Part shown: one piece after another, positions 45,198-53,481 of the stretch | How positions within the stretch are numbered: position 1 is the stretch's first letter | Layout: each line of letters begins with the position of its first letter | Assembly: GCA_937864535.1 (NCBI GenBank) | Contig: CALMJS010000014.1 | Span: forward strand, 1-64,000 | Reading direction: 5' to 3' | DNA: 64,000 bases | Origin: an uncultured Paracoccaceae bacterium | GTDB lineage: Bacteria; Pseudomonadota; Alphaproteobacteria; Rhodobacterales; Rhodobacteraceae | The notes under the pieces: model-generated | The model's database searches: none | Seen by the model: the letters and a program-made list of their open reading frames with translations, nothing else | What the model was told of the DNA's origin: nothing | Position numbers and translations under genes: made by a program

Positions 45198-45785
45198 ATG
45201 GATATGGCGACAGTTCAGGACTTGGTTCAGGCGCATGGCCTCTGGCTACTCGCGCCTATCACCGTTCTGGAAGGTCCGGTTGTAACCGTGATCGCGGCCT
45301 ATCTGGCCAGTCTGGGTCTGCTGAACGTCTATGCGGTCTATGTGATCTGCGTTCTGGGCGATCTGGTGGGCGATACGCTGATGTACGGGCTGGGTCGCTA
45401 TGGCCCGCGCATTCTGCCCGCGCGTTGGCAATTGCGGATGGGGATGACGAAATCCCGCCGGTTGGGCCTGCGCGATCACTTCCGCGATGGCGGCGGCCGC
45501 ACGCTGATCCTCGCGAAAATCACACATTCCGCGGGGTTCGCCGCGCTCTTGGCCGCTGGGGCGGGCCGGATGCCGCTGGGGTATTTCCTGTGGTATAACC
45601 TGCTGGGAACCTTGCCGAAAACACTGGCGTTTGTCGTGGTTGGCTACAGTTTCGGTTATGCCTATGCGACCATTGACAACTATCTGTTCCGCGGGTCGCT
45701 GGTGGTTCTGGTTGCGCTGGCGGTGGCGCTGGGCGTCTGGATCTGGCGCCGGAAATCGTCCACGTCGATGGAGCCAGCAGAATGA
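45198..45785 (+). CDS. DedA/SNARE-associated family membrane protein
   Basis: A 195-aa integral membrane protein of the DedA family, whose members are thought to act as lipid flippases, some for undecaprenyl phosphate. Visible family features are LEGPVVTVIAAYLASLGLL, VLGDLVGDTLMYGLGRYGPR and LAKITHSAGFAALLAAGAG, followed by LGYFLWYNLLGTLPKTLAFV. It starts one base after the glycosyltransferase stop and overlaps the GT2 gene by four bases. Its location suggests it helps move the lipid substrate or product across the membrane. Confidence 0.85.
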   Translation: MDMATVQDLVQAHGLWLLAPITVLEGPVVTVIAAYLASLGLLNVYAVYVICVLGDLVGDTLMYGLGRYGPRILPARWQLRMGMTKSRRLGLRDHFRDGGGRTLILAKITHSAGFAALLAAGAGRMPLGYFLWYNLLGTLPKTLAFVVVGYSFGYAYATIDNYLFRGSLVVLVALAVALGVWIWRRKSSTSMEPAE

Positions 45786-46471
45786 CGCAGGCGACGATTT
45801 CTGCCATCGTTCCGGCCTACAACGAGGCCGCCCGGATCGAGGCGGTTCTTGAGGCGGTGATCGGGCATCCGCTGATCGCCGAGGTCATCGTGGTGGACGA
45901 CGGGTCCAGCGATCAGACTTCTGCGGTTGTAGCGCGGTTAGAGGGCGTGCGGTTGATCACCTTGCCGGAAAACAGGGGTAAGACTTGGGCCGTCACCGTC
46001 GGGATCGAGGCGGCCAAGGGTAGTCACCTGTTGTTGGTCGATGCCGATCTTCTGGGGCTGAGTGAACAGGATCTGACTGCCCTGATCCTGCCCGTGACCC
46101 AAGGAAGGGCCGACTTGTCGATTTCGCTGCGCCAGAATGCCCCGCGTCTGTGGCACTGGATCGGCATCGACTACATCAGCGGCGAGCGGGTGATGCCGCG
46201 CGAATTGTTGCTGGGGCGTATTGCGGAAATGCGCCGTCTGCCGCGTTTCGGGCTAGAGGTGTATATGAACAGCCTCTTGATCGCGGATCGGGCGCGGGTG
46301 GCCGTTGTTGGCTGGCCCGGTGTTCAGAGCCCGTTCAAGAACGTCAAATTCGGCCTCTGGGCAGGTATTTGGGCGGATGTCAAAATGCTGCGCGATATGA
46401 TGCGGGCGGTTCCTGTCTGGGGGCTGGCGGCGCAAATCATTCGCATGCGCCGCCAGAGGGTTACCGCTTAG
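45782..46471 (+). CDS. Glycosyltransferase family 2 protein
   Basis: A 229-aa GT-A-fold transferase. The nucleotide-sugar site is visible as ISAIVPAYNEAARIEAVLEA with VIVVDDGSSDQTSAVV, and the metal-binding DXD lies in LLLVDADLLG. It lacks the extended C-terminal domains of larger family members and has a membrane-associated basic tail (AAQIIRMRRQRVTA). It is the last gene of the plcP operon. It could add a second sugar to the glycolipid or modify a lipid carrier. Its stop overlaps the convergent glutathione transferase stop. Confidence 0.8.
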   Translation: MTQATISAIVPAYNEAARIEAVLEAVIGHPLIAEVIVVDDGSSDQTSAVVARLEGVRLITLPENRGKTWAVTVGIEAAKGSHLLLVDADLLGLSEQDLTALILPVTQGRADLSISLRQNAPRLWHWIGIDYISGERVMPRELLLGRIAEMRRLPRFGLEVYMNSLLIADRARVAVVGWPGVQSPFKNVKFGLWAGIWADVKMLRDMMRAVPVWGLAAQIIRMRRQRVTA

Positions 46472-47163
46472 GCCATCCGCGCCAGCGCGCGCTGAACTGC
46501 GGGGCGGTCATAGAACCGCTTTTCATAGGCGACGACATGGGTGAGATCGTCCCAGCCCAAAACCGGGCGCGCGCCGTAGAAATCCAGCGTCGTCAACCAC
46601 GGAACAATCGCCATATCCGCAATGGAATAGTCGCCCGCGATCCATTCGCGGGTTTCCAGTTGGGTGTTCAGCACGTTCAGCAGGCGCTTGGCCTCGGCGA
46701 TATAGCGGTTGCGGGCGGTCGGGTCCTCCATTTTGGACCCGGCGTATTTGTAGAAAAAGCCCAGTTGCCCGAACATCGGTCCCTGACCGGCCATCTGCCA
46801 CATTAGCCATTGGTAGACGGTGTATTTCTCGGCCGCGGTCTTGCCGATGAAACGGCCCGTTTTGTCGCCCAGATATTGCAAGATCGCGCCGCTCTCGAAC
46901 AGGCCCAGCGGTTTGCCATCCGGCCCGTTCGGGTCGATGATTGCGGGGATCTTGTTGTTGGGGTTGAGCGACAAAAACTCGGGGCTGCGCATGATGTCGT
47001 CCGACAGTCCGCCGGTGGAATGGTATTCATAGTCGATCCGCATCTCTTCGAGAGCGATCGGAACCTTGCGGCCATTGGGCGTCCCAAAGGCGTAAACCTG
47101 TAGAATGTCGGGGTTTTGTGCCGGCCAGCGGCGGGTGATCGGGAAGGAAGAAAGGTCGGCCAT
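46468..47163 (-). CDS. Glutathione S-transferase family protein (YghU/YfcG type)
   Basis: A 231-aa thiol transferase or disulfide-bond oxidoreductase. The N-terminal thioredoxin fold has VYAFGTPNGRKVPIALEEM, NPNNKIPAIIDPNG and FESGAILQYLGDK. The C-terminal helical domain has the YQWLMWQMAGQGPMFGQLGF stretch and GDYSIADMAIVPWLTTL. The NGRKV and GPMFGQ features point to the YghU/Ure2-like group, which acts on disulfides and peroxides rather than by classical conjugation. It is divergent from mscL. Confidence 0.9.
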   Translation of the reverse strand: MADLSSFPITRRWPAQNPDILQVYAFGTPNGRKVPIALEEMRIDYEYHSTGGLSDDIMRSPEFLSLNPNNKIPAIIDPNGPDGKPLGLFESGAILQYLGDKTGRFIGKTAAEKYTVYQWLMWQMAGQGPMFGQLGFFYKYAGSKMEDPTARNRYIAEAKRLLNVLNTQLETREWIAGDYSIADMAIVPWLTTLDFYGARPVLGWDDLTHVVAYEKRFYDRPAVQRALARMA

Positions 47164-47306
47164 CTGCGTCTCCGTAAGTGTTGAGGCCTAGATAGGCATT
47201 CGCTTGACGTAGCGAAAGATGTGGTGCGGTGTGCGGCTTGCGCTATCACTGTGCGCAGCCGCGCAACTGCGAACTATCGCGGCAGATTGGGAAAAATGGG
47301 GGCACT

Positions 47307-47675
47307 ATGCTAAAAGAATTCAGAACATTCATTGCCCGTGGCAATGTCATCGACCTCGCGGTCGGGATTATCATCGGCTCGGCCTTTACCGCGATTGTCA
47401 CGTCGCTGGTGAACGATCTGGTGAATCCGCTGCTGGGGATTTTTATCGGCGGCATCGACTTTAGCGCGCTCAGCTTTGGCTTTGGCGATGCACAGTTCAT
47501 GTACGGCAACTTTATCAACGCGGTGATCAAGTTCATCATCGTGGCCTGGGTCGTGTTCCTGATGGTCAAGGCGGTGAACAGCATGAAGAAAAAGGACGAG
47601 CCCGCGCCCGAAGCGCCCAAGGGCCCGACCGAACTCGAGGTTCTGCTGGAAATCCGCGACTCGCTGCGCAAATAA
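47307..47675 (+). CDS. mscL: Large-conductance mechanosensitive channel
   Basis: A 122-aa homopentameric channel that opens under turgor stress. The N-terminal amphipathic helix and first membrane helix read [20 protein letters not shown] and [20 protein letters not shown]. The second membrane helix is [20 protein letters not shown], followed by a charged C-terminal bundle ([12 protein letters not shown]). The ATG at 47307 is the family start; the frame extends upstream but has no other support. A bidirectional terminator follows. Confidence 0.96.
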   Translation: MLKEFRTFIARGNVIDLAVGIIIGSAFTAIVTSLVNDLVNPLLGIFIGGIDFSALSFGFGDAQFMYGNFINAVIKFIIVAWVVFLMVKAVNSMKKKDEPAPEAPKGPTELEVLLEIRDSLRK

Positions 47676-47677
47676 CG

Positions 47678-47705
47678 AAAAAGGCCCGCCAATGGCGGGC
47701 CTTTT
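47678..47705. terminator. Bidirectional terminator between mscL and ald
   Basis: AAAAAGGCCCGCC and GGCGGGCCTTTT form a 12-base stem with an AAT loop. T-runs occur in both directions, so it can serve both convergent genes. Confidence 0.9.
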
Positions 47706-47723
47706 GCTGACCGGGGCAGGACC

Positions 47724-48836
47724 TCAGAGCAGCGACTTGGGATCGACGGTCGGCAGGCCGAGCGCCTCACCGACGGCGGCATAGGTCAGTTGGCCCGCAT
47801 GCACGTTCAGACCGTTCAGCAGGTGTTTGTCGTCGGCGCAGGCCTTTTTCCAGCCTTTGTTTGCAAGGGCCAGCATGAACGGCAGCGTTGCATTGCCCAG
47901 CGCCAGCGTCGAGGTCCGCGCAACCGCGCCCGGCATGTTGGCCACGCAGTAGTGCATGATACCGTCCACCTCGTAGGTCGGGTCCTGGTGCGTCGTGGCG
48001 CGCGAGGTTTCGAAACAGCCGCCCTGGTCGATGGCAACGTCGACGAGAACCGCGCCGGGCTTGAGCTCTTTGAGCTGGTCGCGCTTGATCAGCTTGGGCG
48101 CGGCAGCGCCGGGGATCAGGACGGCACCGATGATCATGTCGGCCTCGCGGGCCAGTTCTATGGTGGTTGCTGCCGAGGCGTAGGCGGTCTTGAACTCTTT
48201 GCCGAACACATCGTCGAGGTAACGCAGACGCGGGAGCGATCGGTCCAGAACCGTTACATCCGCGCCCATGCCTGCGGCGATGCGTGCCGCGTGGGTGCCG
48301 ACGACACCGCCGCCGATCACCACAACGCGGCCCGGAGCGACGCCTGGCACGCCGCCCAGCAACACCCCGCGGCCGCCATTGGCCTTTTGCAGGGTGTAGG
48401 CACCGACCTGCGGGGCCAAACGGCCTGCGACCTCGGACATCGGAGCGAGCAGGGGAAGCCCGCCGCGGTCGTCCGTCACAGTCTCATAGGCAATGCAGGT
48501 TGCGCCGGAGGCGAGCAGATCGCGGGTCTGTTCCGGGTCCGGCGCGAGGTGCAGATAGGTGAACAGCAGCTGCCCCTCGCGCAGCATCTTGCGCTCGATG
48601 GCTTGCGGTTCCTTGACCTTGACGATCATGTCGGCGGCGGCAAAAACCTCGGCGGCGGTGGCGGCGATCTGCGCACCAGCGGCGACATAATCAGCATCGC
48701 TGAACCCTGCGCCCAGACCGGCACCGGTTTCGATGGTGACCGTATGGCCATGGGCCACGGCCTCATGGGCAGCAGCGGGGGTCATCCCGACGCGGAATTC
48801 CTGAGGTTTGATTTCTTTGGGGCAGCCGATGTGCAT
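47724..48836 (-). CDS. ald: Alanine dehydrogenase
   Basis: NAD-dependent oxidative deamination of L-alanine to pyruvate and ammonia (370 aa, normal length). The N-terminus is [20 protein letters not shown], the substrate lysine lies in [13 protein letters not shown], the histidine in [10 protein letters not shown] and the Rossmann motif in [40 protein letters not shown] is the C-terminal family stretch. GGAG stands eight bases before the ATG at 48836; the frame extends further up without support. It is divergent from an Lrp-type regulator that should control it. Confidence 0.95.
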   Translation of the reverse strand: MHIGCPKEIKPQEFRVGMTPAAAHEAVAHGHTVTIETGAGLGAGFSDADYVAAGAQIAATAAEVFAAADMIVKVKEPQAIERKMLREGQLLFTYLHLAPDPEQTRDLLASGATCIAYETVTDDRGGLPLLAPMSEVAGRLAPQVGAYTLQKANGGRGVLLGGVPGVAPGRVVVIGGGVVGTHAARIAAGMGADVTVLDRSLPRLRYLDDVFGKEFKTAYASAATTIELAREADMIIGAVLIPGAAAPKLIKRDQLKELKPGAVLVDVAIDQGGCFETSRATTHQDPTYEVDGIMHYCVANMPGAVARTSTLALGNATLPFMLALANKGWKKACADDKHLLNGLNVHAGQLTYAAVGEALGLPTVDPKSLL

Positions 48837-48917
48837 GGGTCGTCTCCTGTTCGTTGGGATCAGGATGGCGCATGTCCTGTGCAATTGCTTGGATATTTGG
48901 GGTGGAAAATACACCAT

Positions 48918-48938
48918 TTTTCGAAGAATATTCGACAA
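48918..48938. promoter_or_regulatory. Putative Lrp-type operator in the ald/lrp divergent region
   Basis: TTTTCGAAGAATATTCGACA contains perfect arms TCGAA/TTCGA separated by five A/T-rich bases, between the two divergent starts (85 bases from ald, 33 from the regulator). The AT-rich, symmetric shape suits an Lrp/AsnC-family binding site. Confidence 0.5.
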
Positions 48939-48970
48939 AGCGAGAGATAGTCAGGAGAATTTTGCGCAAT

Positions 48971-49429
48971 ATGGATCTGGACGAAATTGATCGCCGCATT
49001 CTCGAACAATTGCAGAAGGACGGGCGGATGTCGAATGCCGACCTGTCCGACAGGGTGCATCTATCGCCGTCAGCCTGTCATCGGCGCGTTCAGCGGCTAG
49101 AGGCCGACGGCTATATCACCGGCTATGTCGCGCTGGTCGATCCGCGCAAGGTCGGACGCAAAACCACCGTGTTCGTGGAAATCACCCTGTCCGGTCAGGC
49201 GGACGAAATCCTGAGCGCGTTCGAGAAGGCCGTCGCGCTGGTGCCCGCCGTGCTGGAATGCCACCTGATGGCCGGATCGGCGGACTATCTGCTCAAGGTC
49301 GTGGCCGAGGACGCCGAGGATTTCGCGCTGATCCACCGCCGCTATCTGGCCGGCCTGCCGGGGGTCCAGACCCTACAATCGTCCTTTTCGCTCAAGAAAG
49401 TGCGGCAGACCACGGCCTTGCCGGTTTAG
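48971..49429 (+). CDS. Lrp/AsnC-family transcriptional regulator
   Basis: A 152-aa regulator. The N-terminal helix-turn-helix is LDEIDRRILEQLQKDGRMSN with ADLSDRVHLSPSACHRRVQR and the C-terminal RAM domain contains VALVPAVLECHLMAGSADYL and LAGLPGVQTLQSSFSLKKV, which is the amino-acid binding part. The ATG at 48971 begins the family's usual N-terminus; AGGAG lies 13 bases upstream, rather far. Its divergent neighbour is ald, so it is probably the alanine-responsive activator of that gene. The stop overlaps the stop of the island gene at 49426. Confidence 0.92.
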   Translation: MDLDEIDRRILEQLQKDGRMSNADLSDRVHLSPSACHRRVQRLEADGYITGYVALVDPRKVGRKTTVFVEITLSGQADEILSAFEKAVALVPAVLECHLMAGSADYLLKVVAEDAEDFALIHRRYLAGLPGVQTLQSSFSLKKVRQTTALPV

Positions 49430-50109
49430 AAGAGTTTTGGCTGGTCGCTGAAGGTTCTCTCGGCATTGGTTTCGTATGCGACGAATTTCTTAAAGCTTCC
49501 TAAAGCATCCTCGAGAATGCCTCTTTTGGAGAGCGCCACAAATAACGCCACGGCGCGCGCTTGACAGTTGATCGATTTCTCTGGGTTGAATGCGATATCG
49601 GTAAATGTGTCGAAGGCTTGAACTGCCTCTGCCAATCTTGGCGTCCGGTAAAGTGCTCGGATGTAAATCCAGTCATAAAACGCTGTTGGGGGCTCCAGTG
49701 GCCAGTCATGATTGAACAAATGAAAACGTACTAGTCTTCCAGAATTTTTGAGGCGTGGATCACGCTTGGCATCGGCTGGCGATACGTGGAGAAGCTCTAC
49801 ATACGGCCCGCCGCACTCAAACACTTTTGAGGCTTGAAAGGCACATTCTAATGGAACATTGCCAATATCAGGAAGCATAAGCATAAGGTTGAAAGCGCTG
49901 AGTTCCGTGCCGATAGGATTATCCGACATGCGGGACACTTCTAAAATCCGACGATCAGGCCACACATCACTGATTGCACTATGGAGCGAGCGCATCGATT
50001 TTTGACGTTGCGACATGGCCATTCCTGCGTGCCATTGAAATTCAACTTCATGGATTTCGAGCAGGGTAGCACCGTCTTTTGAAATTGAGAAAACAGGGCG
50101 CTTAGCCAT
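49426..50109 (-). CDS. NADAR-like protein, putative DarT1-associated antitoxin
   Basis: A 227-aa protein encoded directly downstream of the DarT-like gene and overlapping it by eight bases. The stretches VPLECAFQASKVFECGGPYV and PTAFYDWIYIRALYRTPRLA, with FNPEKSINCQARAVALFVA, match my recollection of the DarT1-associated NADAR antitoxin family. NADAR domains remove ADP-ribose from guanosine in DNA and so neutralise DarT1. It is a single domain without membrane segments. Codon use and base composition are more A/T-rich than the flanks. The assignment is from pattern recognition only. Confidence 0.72.
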   Translation of the reverse strand: MAKRPVFSISKDGATLLEIHEVEFQWHAGMAMSQRQKSMRSLHSAISDVWPDRRILEVSRMSDNPIGTELSAFNLMLMLPDIGNVPLECAFQASKVFECGGPYVELLHVSPADAKRDPRLKNSGRLVRFHLFNHDWPLEPPTAFYDWIYIRALYRTPRLAEAVQAFDTFTDIAFNPEKSINCQARAVALFVALSKRGILEDALGSFKKFVAYETNAERTFSDQPKLF

Positions 50110-51373
50110 GATAATGATCCGATGCTTTTCTAACTTGTGAACGAGGGGCGAATAGGCCTTTGCCTAGTCCAGCAGAAATATAGTCGCAACCACCTAGGTG
50201 GGGAGCCCATTTTTTTGCAACGTCCAATGTTTCAAAAGCAATGGTTTCAATGTGATAGGGAGCTATATGGCCGTAAGCTAAGACTTCAGCTTGTGGGTCC
50301 GTAGGGTCGCAGGCGCGCAGCCAGTCCGGGCGGGGTGATAGCTTTGCGTCAAACAAAGATTCAAAAGCCGATAAGGATTCAGCCTCTTCGGATTCCTTTA
50401 CTCGCATCGTGGAATGCGCAGCATTCTTGGGATAAAATCCACAACGGAATGACCATAGTATGTCAGGCTTGAGTAGAATAACTGCCCACTCGGCCTCAGG
50501 TCTCAATTTACGATACTTGTAAAACATTTTGTAGTTCGGGAAAGTGACCGACAGGGAGATTGCGTCTAAGTGACCATCCAGACGAAGGTCGTCATTCGTC
50601 AGCCCTGTAATATGCCACGCCTGCCAATCAGATTTAGGCATCAGTCCATTGCGCAAAATTGACCGCAAATTTCGACAATCTGTAAAATGGATCAAATGTG
50701 GGATTTTGCGCCGTTGAGCCGCAGCTTTTATTTCCGGCCTCAAAACGTACTTGGAAAAGACAAGGGTACTTGCGTTTGCGGCGCTTTGGAGGACGATCGG
50801 CATAGCGGGAGGGAAGTATTCTTGATGAAGGTCGCGGAGGCCGAGTTGGACAAACGTCTCTCTAAATTTCTCGGCAACAACGGTATCTTTAGCGATCGCG
50901 GCCCGTGTGTCTGTGATGAGTTTCTTGTGTGCCTGGAGAATCGTCGCATACTCTCGTTGCCGTAAGGCATTTTCACCCAAAGAAGCCACAGCCGGCAAAG
51001 CGGGAGGGGGGCCCAACTTTGCCCAATCTGGTGTCTCGTCCGGCACTGGTTCCGGGCCGAACAAAACTGCCAGCTCGTCATAATTCTTCTTGAGTAATGG
51101 GTCCTTTTCCATTTCTCTCAAGAAGTTTGCGCTTTTCTCCGCATGTTCGAGGGCGGTAGTTACGACGGTTTCAAAATGACGATACCATCGACAATGTGAC
51201 GCAACTGAAGGAGACTTCTCAATCGTCGATTTTGTATCAGGTACGATCGAGTATGAGGTCTTCCTAGGTTTCGTGTCTTTGGCACCAACGCTAAGAGCAT
51301 CTTTTATGAAATTTATCACAAATCCAGCTAGCAGTAGAAAAAGTAATATTTCCACCTTGTTCACCCAAACCAA
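50102..51373 (-). CDS. DarT-domain ADP-ribosyltransferase-like toxin with N-terminal membrane segment
   Basis: A 423-aa protein whose residues about 224-385 form a DarT (DUF4433) domain. The NAD-binding motif is HFTD at 229-232, the arginine region RLDG at 264-267, followed by FPNYKMFYKYR at 278-288 and the catalytic glutamate, Glu363, in DPTDPQAEVLAYG. Such enzymes ADP-ribosylate DNA bases. The N-terminus has one membrane segment (VEILLFLLLAGFVINFIKDA, about 7-26) and about 190 residues of unknown helical sequence, absent from typical DarT. The start codon is TTG at 51373 or GTG at 51364; neither has a clear ribosome binding site. The gene is A/T-rich compared with its flanks. Confidence 0.8.
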   Translation of the reverse strand: MVWVNKVEILLFLLLAGFVINFIKDALSVGAKDTKPRKTSYSIVPDTKSTIEKSPSVASHCRWYRHFETVVTTALEHAEKSANFLREMEKDPLLKKNYDELAVLFGPEPVPDETPDWAKLGPPPALPAVASLGENALRQREYATILQAHKKLITDTRAAIAKDTVVAEKFRETFVQLGLRDLHQEYFPPAMPIVLQSAANASTLVFSKYVLRPEIKAAAQRRKIPHLIHFTDCRNLRSILRNGLMPKSDWQAWHITGLTNDDLRLDGHLDAISLSVTFPNYKMFYKYRKLRPEAEWAVILLKPDILWSFRCGFYPKNAAHSTMRVKESEEAESLSAFESLFDAKLSPRPDWLRACDPTDPQAEVLAYGHIAPYHIETIAFETLDVAKKWAPHLGGCDYISAGLGKGLFAPRSQVRKASDHYHG

Positions 51374-51435
51374 CCAAATAGAATGCTGGGGAGATTGCTC
51401 CGCCTTGGGTTGAAAGTAAATCCCGGTTCAAAGAA

Positions 51436-51463
51436 AAACCCCCACAGCAGGCTGCGGGGGTTT
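51436..51463 (-). terminator. Rho-independent terminator of rpsU
   Basis: AAACCCCC-ACAGC and GCTGCGGGGGTTT form a stem with one mismatch, 23 bases past the rpsU stop on the minus strand, followed there by TTTTTC. Confidence 0.82.
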
Positions 51464-51486
51464 CAAGTCAACGTGACTGGGTGCTC

Positions 51487-51693
51487 TTAGAGCAGACCTT
51501 CACGCTGCAGCTTTTTGCGAGCCAGCTTGCGCTGACGGCGAATCGCCTCGGCCTTTTCACGAGCCTTCTGGACGGACGGCTTCTCGAAATGCTGCTTGAG
51601 CTTCATTTCGCGGAATACGCCTTCACGCTGCAGTTTTTTCTTCAGCGCACGGAGCGCCTGTTCAACGTTGTTATCGCGAACGCTTACCTGCAT
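51487..51693 (-). CDS. rpsU: 30S ribosomal protein S21
   Basis: A 68-aa basic ribosomal protein of the small subunit involved in translation initiation. The sequence begins [20 protein letters not shown] and continues with [20 protein letters not shown], then a basic tail rich in Arg and Lys, as expected for alphaproteobacterial S21. The ATG lies at 51693. It is a single-gene unit with its own terminator; the low-G+C toxin island ends just beyond that terminator. Confidence 0.97.
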   Translation of the reverse strand: MQVSVRDNNVEQALRALKKKLQREGVFREMKLKQHFEKPSVQKAREKAEAIRRQRKLARKKLQREGLL

Positions 51694-51798
51694 GTGGTTT
51701 TCACCACCTTTCTAAGTTGGATTTGCAAGATTGCAGGGTGGGGCGCGTATAGCAAAGGTGCAGGGTTTTGTCTAGGGTAGGGCCAAAGGAGATTTGCC

Positions 51799-52485
51799 AT
51801 GCCTCTTACACCGCTGTCACCGACGACTCTGGCGCTGCTGGATGCGATCATTCCGGATGTGGTTTTCGACGGCTGGACCGAGGCGGCCTTTGCCCGGGCG
51901 GTCGAGGTGGCGGGTCTGACGCGGGTCGAGGCGGATGCCGCCTGTCCCAAGGGGGCGGTCGATCTGGCGGTGGCCTATCATCATCAGGGGGACGCGGCGA
52001 TGGTGGTCCGCGCGGCGGAGGTCGATCTGACTGCGCTGCGGTATAGTGAACGGGTGGCGGCGCTGATCCGGTTCCGGCTAGAGGCGGCGGACCGCGAACT
52101 GGTGCGCCGGGGGACGACGCTGTTTTCCTTGCCGCATCTGGCGCCGGTTGGCGCTGGGCTGATCTGGGGCACGGCGGACCTGATCTGGGAAACGCTGGGC
52201 GATACGTCGGACGACGTGAACTGGTATTCGAAACGCGCGATCCTGTCGGGGGTCTATGGGTCCTGCGTGTTGTTCTGGCTGGGCGATGACTCGGGCGGAG
52301 AGGCGACCGCCGCGTTCATTGACCGGCGCATCGCCAATGTGATGCAGTTCGAAAAGGTTAAGGCCAGCGTGCGCAAGGCGCCGGTGCTGGGCGCGCTGGC
52401 AACCGGCGTTGAACGGCTGCTGTCGGGCGTCAAGGCGCCGAAACGCGGTGCGGCGGACGATTTGCCGGGGCGTTGGACGCTGTAA
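51799..52485 (+). CDS. COQ9 family protein
   Basis: A 228-aa relative of COQ9, a lipid-binding accessory protein of ubiquinone biosynthesis in alphaproteobacteria and mitochondria. It carries the family core VAALIRFRLEAADRELVRRG and a hydrophobic C-terminal pocket region (NWYSKRAILSGVYGSCVLFW, a signature part of COQ9). The downstream quinone oxidoreductase is 15 bases away in the same direction, consistent with a quinone-related pair. No other ubi gene is present in the window. Confidence 0.87.
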   Translation: MPLTPLSPTTLALLDAIIPDVVFDGWTEAAFARAVEVAGLTRVEADAACPKGAVDLAVAYHHQGDAAMVVRAAEVDLTALRYSERVAALIRFRLEAADRELVRRGTTLFSLPHLAPVGAGLIWGTADLIWETLGDTSDDVNWYSKRAILSGVYGSCVLFWLGDDSGGEATAAFIDRRIANVMQFEKVKASVRKAPVLGALATGVERLLSGVKAPKRGAADDLPGRWTL

Positions 52486-52500
52486 GATAGGAGATCAAGG

Positions 52501-53481
52501 ATGACCGAAATGATGCGTGCGGTTGAGATTTCGCAACCGGGCGGGCCCGAGGTTCTGACCCTGTGTGAGCGCCCCCGTCCTGTGGCGGCGGCGGGTCAGG
52601 TGGTGATCCGGGTGGCCTATGCGGGGGTGAACCGGCCGGATGCGCTACAGCGGGCGGGGCTTTATGCGCCGCCGCCGACCGCCAGCGATTTGCCTGGGCT
52701 AGAGGCCGCCGGAACCGTGGTCGAGGTCGGGCCCGGTGCGACAGGGTTGTCCGTGGGCGATGAGGTTTGCGCGCTGTTGCCGGGCGGGGGCTATGCCGAA
52801 TATGTGGCGACGCCTGCGGCCCATTGTCTGCCGGTGCCAGCGGGGCTGAGCCTGCGAGAGGCCGCCTGTTTGCCGGAAACCATGTATACCGTCTGGTCCA
52901 ATGTGTTCATGCGCGGCGGCCTTCAGCCGGGCGAGCGGTTTCTGGTGCACGGCGGGTCGTCCGGGATCGGGACAACGGCGGTGCAACTGGCCCATGCGAT
53001 GGGTGCGCGGGTGTTTGCGACGGCGGGCGGCGCCGACAAATGCGCCGCGGTCGAGGCACTGGGCGCGGAGCGCTGTATCAACTATCGTCAGGACGACTTT
53101 GTCGCCGTGATGCGCGGTGTGGGCGGCGCGAATCTGATCCTCGACATGGTCGGTGGCGACTATATCGAGCGGAACCTGAAATCGCTGACCGATGACGGGC
53201 GGCTGGTGCAGATCGCGTTTTTGCAAGGCCCGAAGGTCGAAGTGAACTGGGCGCAGTTGATGATGCGGCGGCTGACCTTTACCGGCTCGACCCTGCGGCC
53301 ACAGTCCGATGTGGCCAAGGCGGCGATTGCGGCGCAATTGCGCGAACAGGTCTGGCCGTTGATCGCGGCGGGGCGGGTGCGTCCGGTGATGGATCAGGAG
53401 TTCCCTCTTGCTCAGGCCAGCGCGGCCCATGCACGGATGGAGTCCAGCCAGCACATCGGCAAAATCGTTCTCAAGGTCTAA
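52501..53481 (+). CDS. NAD(P)H-quinone oxidoreductase (PIG3/zinc-independent MDR type)
   Basis: A 326-aa medium-chain dehydrogenase/reductase that lacks the catalytic zinc cysteines. It has VVIRVAYAGVNRPDALQRAG, the Rossmann stretch VHGGSSGIGTTAVQLAHAMG and SADDGRLVQ-like LTDDGRLVQIAFLQGPKVEV. The pattern matches PIG3-type quinone reductases, which reduce quinones with NADPH. AGGAG stands ten bases before the ATG. It is co-directional with the COQ9 gene 15 bases upstream. Confidence 0.88.
   Translation: MTEMMRAVEISQPGGPEVLTLCERPRPVAAAGQVVIRVAYAGVNRPDALQRAGLYAPPPTASDLPGLEAAGTVVEVGPGATGLSVGDEVCALLPGGGYAEYVATPAAHCLPVPAGLSLREAACLPETMYTVWSNVFMRGGLQPGERFLVHGGSSGIGTTAVQLAHAMGARVFATAGGADKCAAVEALGAERCINYRQDDFVAVMRGVGGANLILDMVGGDYIERNLKSLTDDGRLVQIAFLQGPKVEVNWAQLMMRRLTFTGSTLRPQSDVAKAAIAAQLREQVWPLIAAGRVRPVMDQEFPLAQASAAHARMESSQHIGKIVLKV

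Noticed and set aside
47790-48950. A 386-codon plus-strand open frame opposite alanine dehydrogenase
   Set aside because: Antisense shadow of a well-conserved enzyme gene, without a recognisable domain or ribosome binding site.
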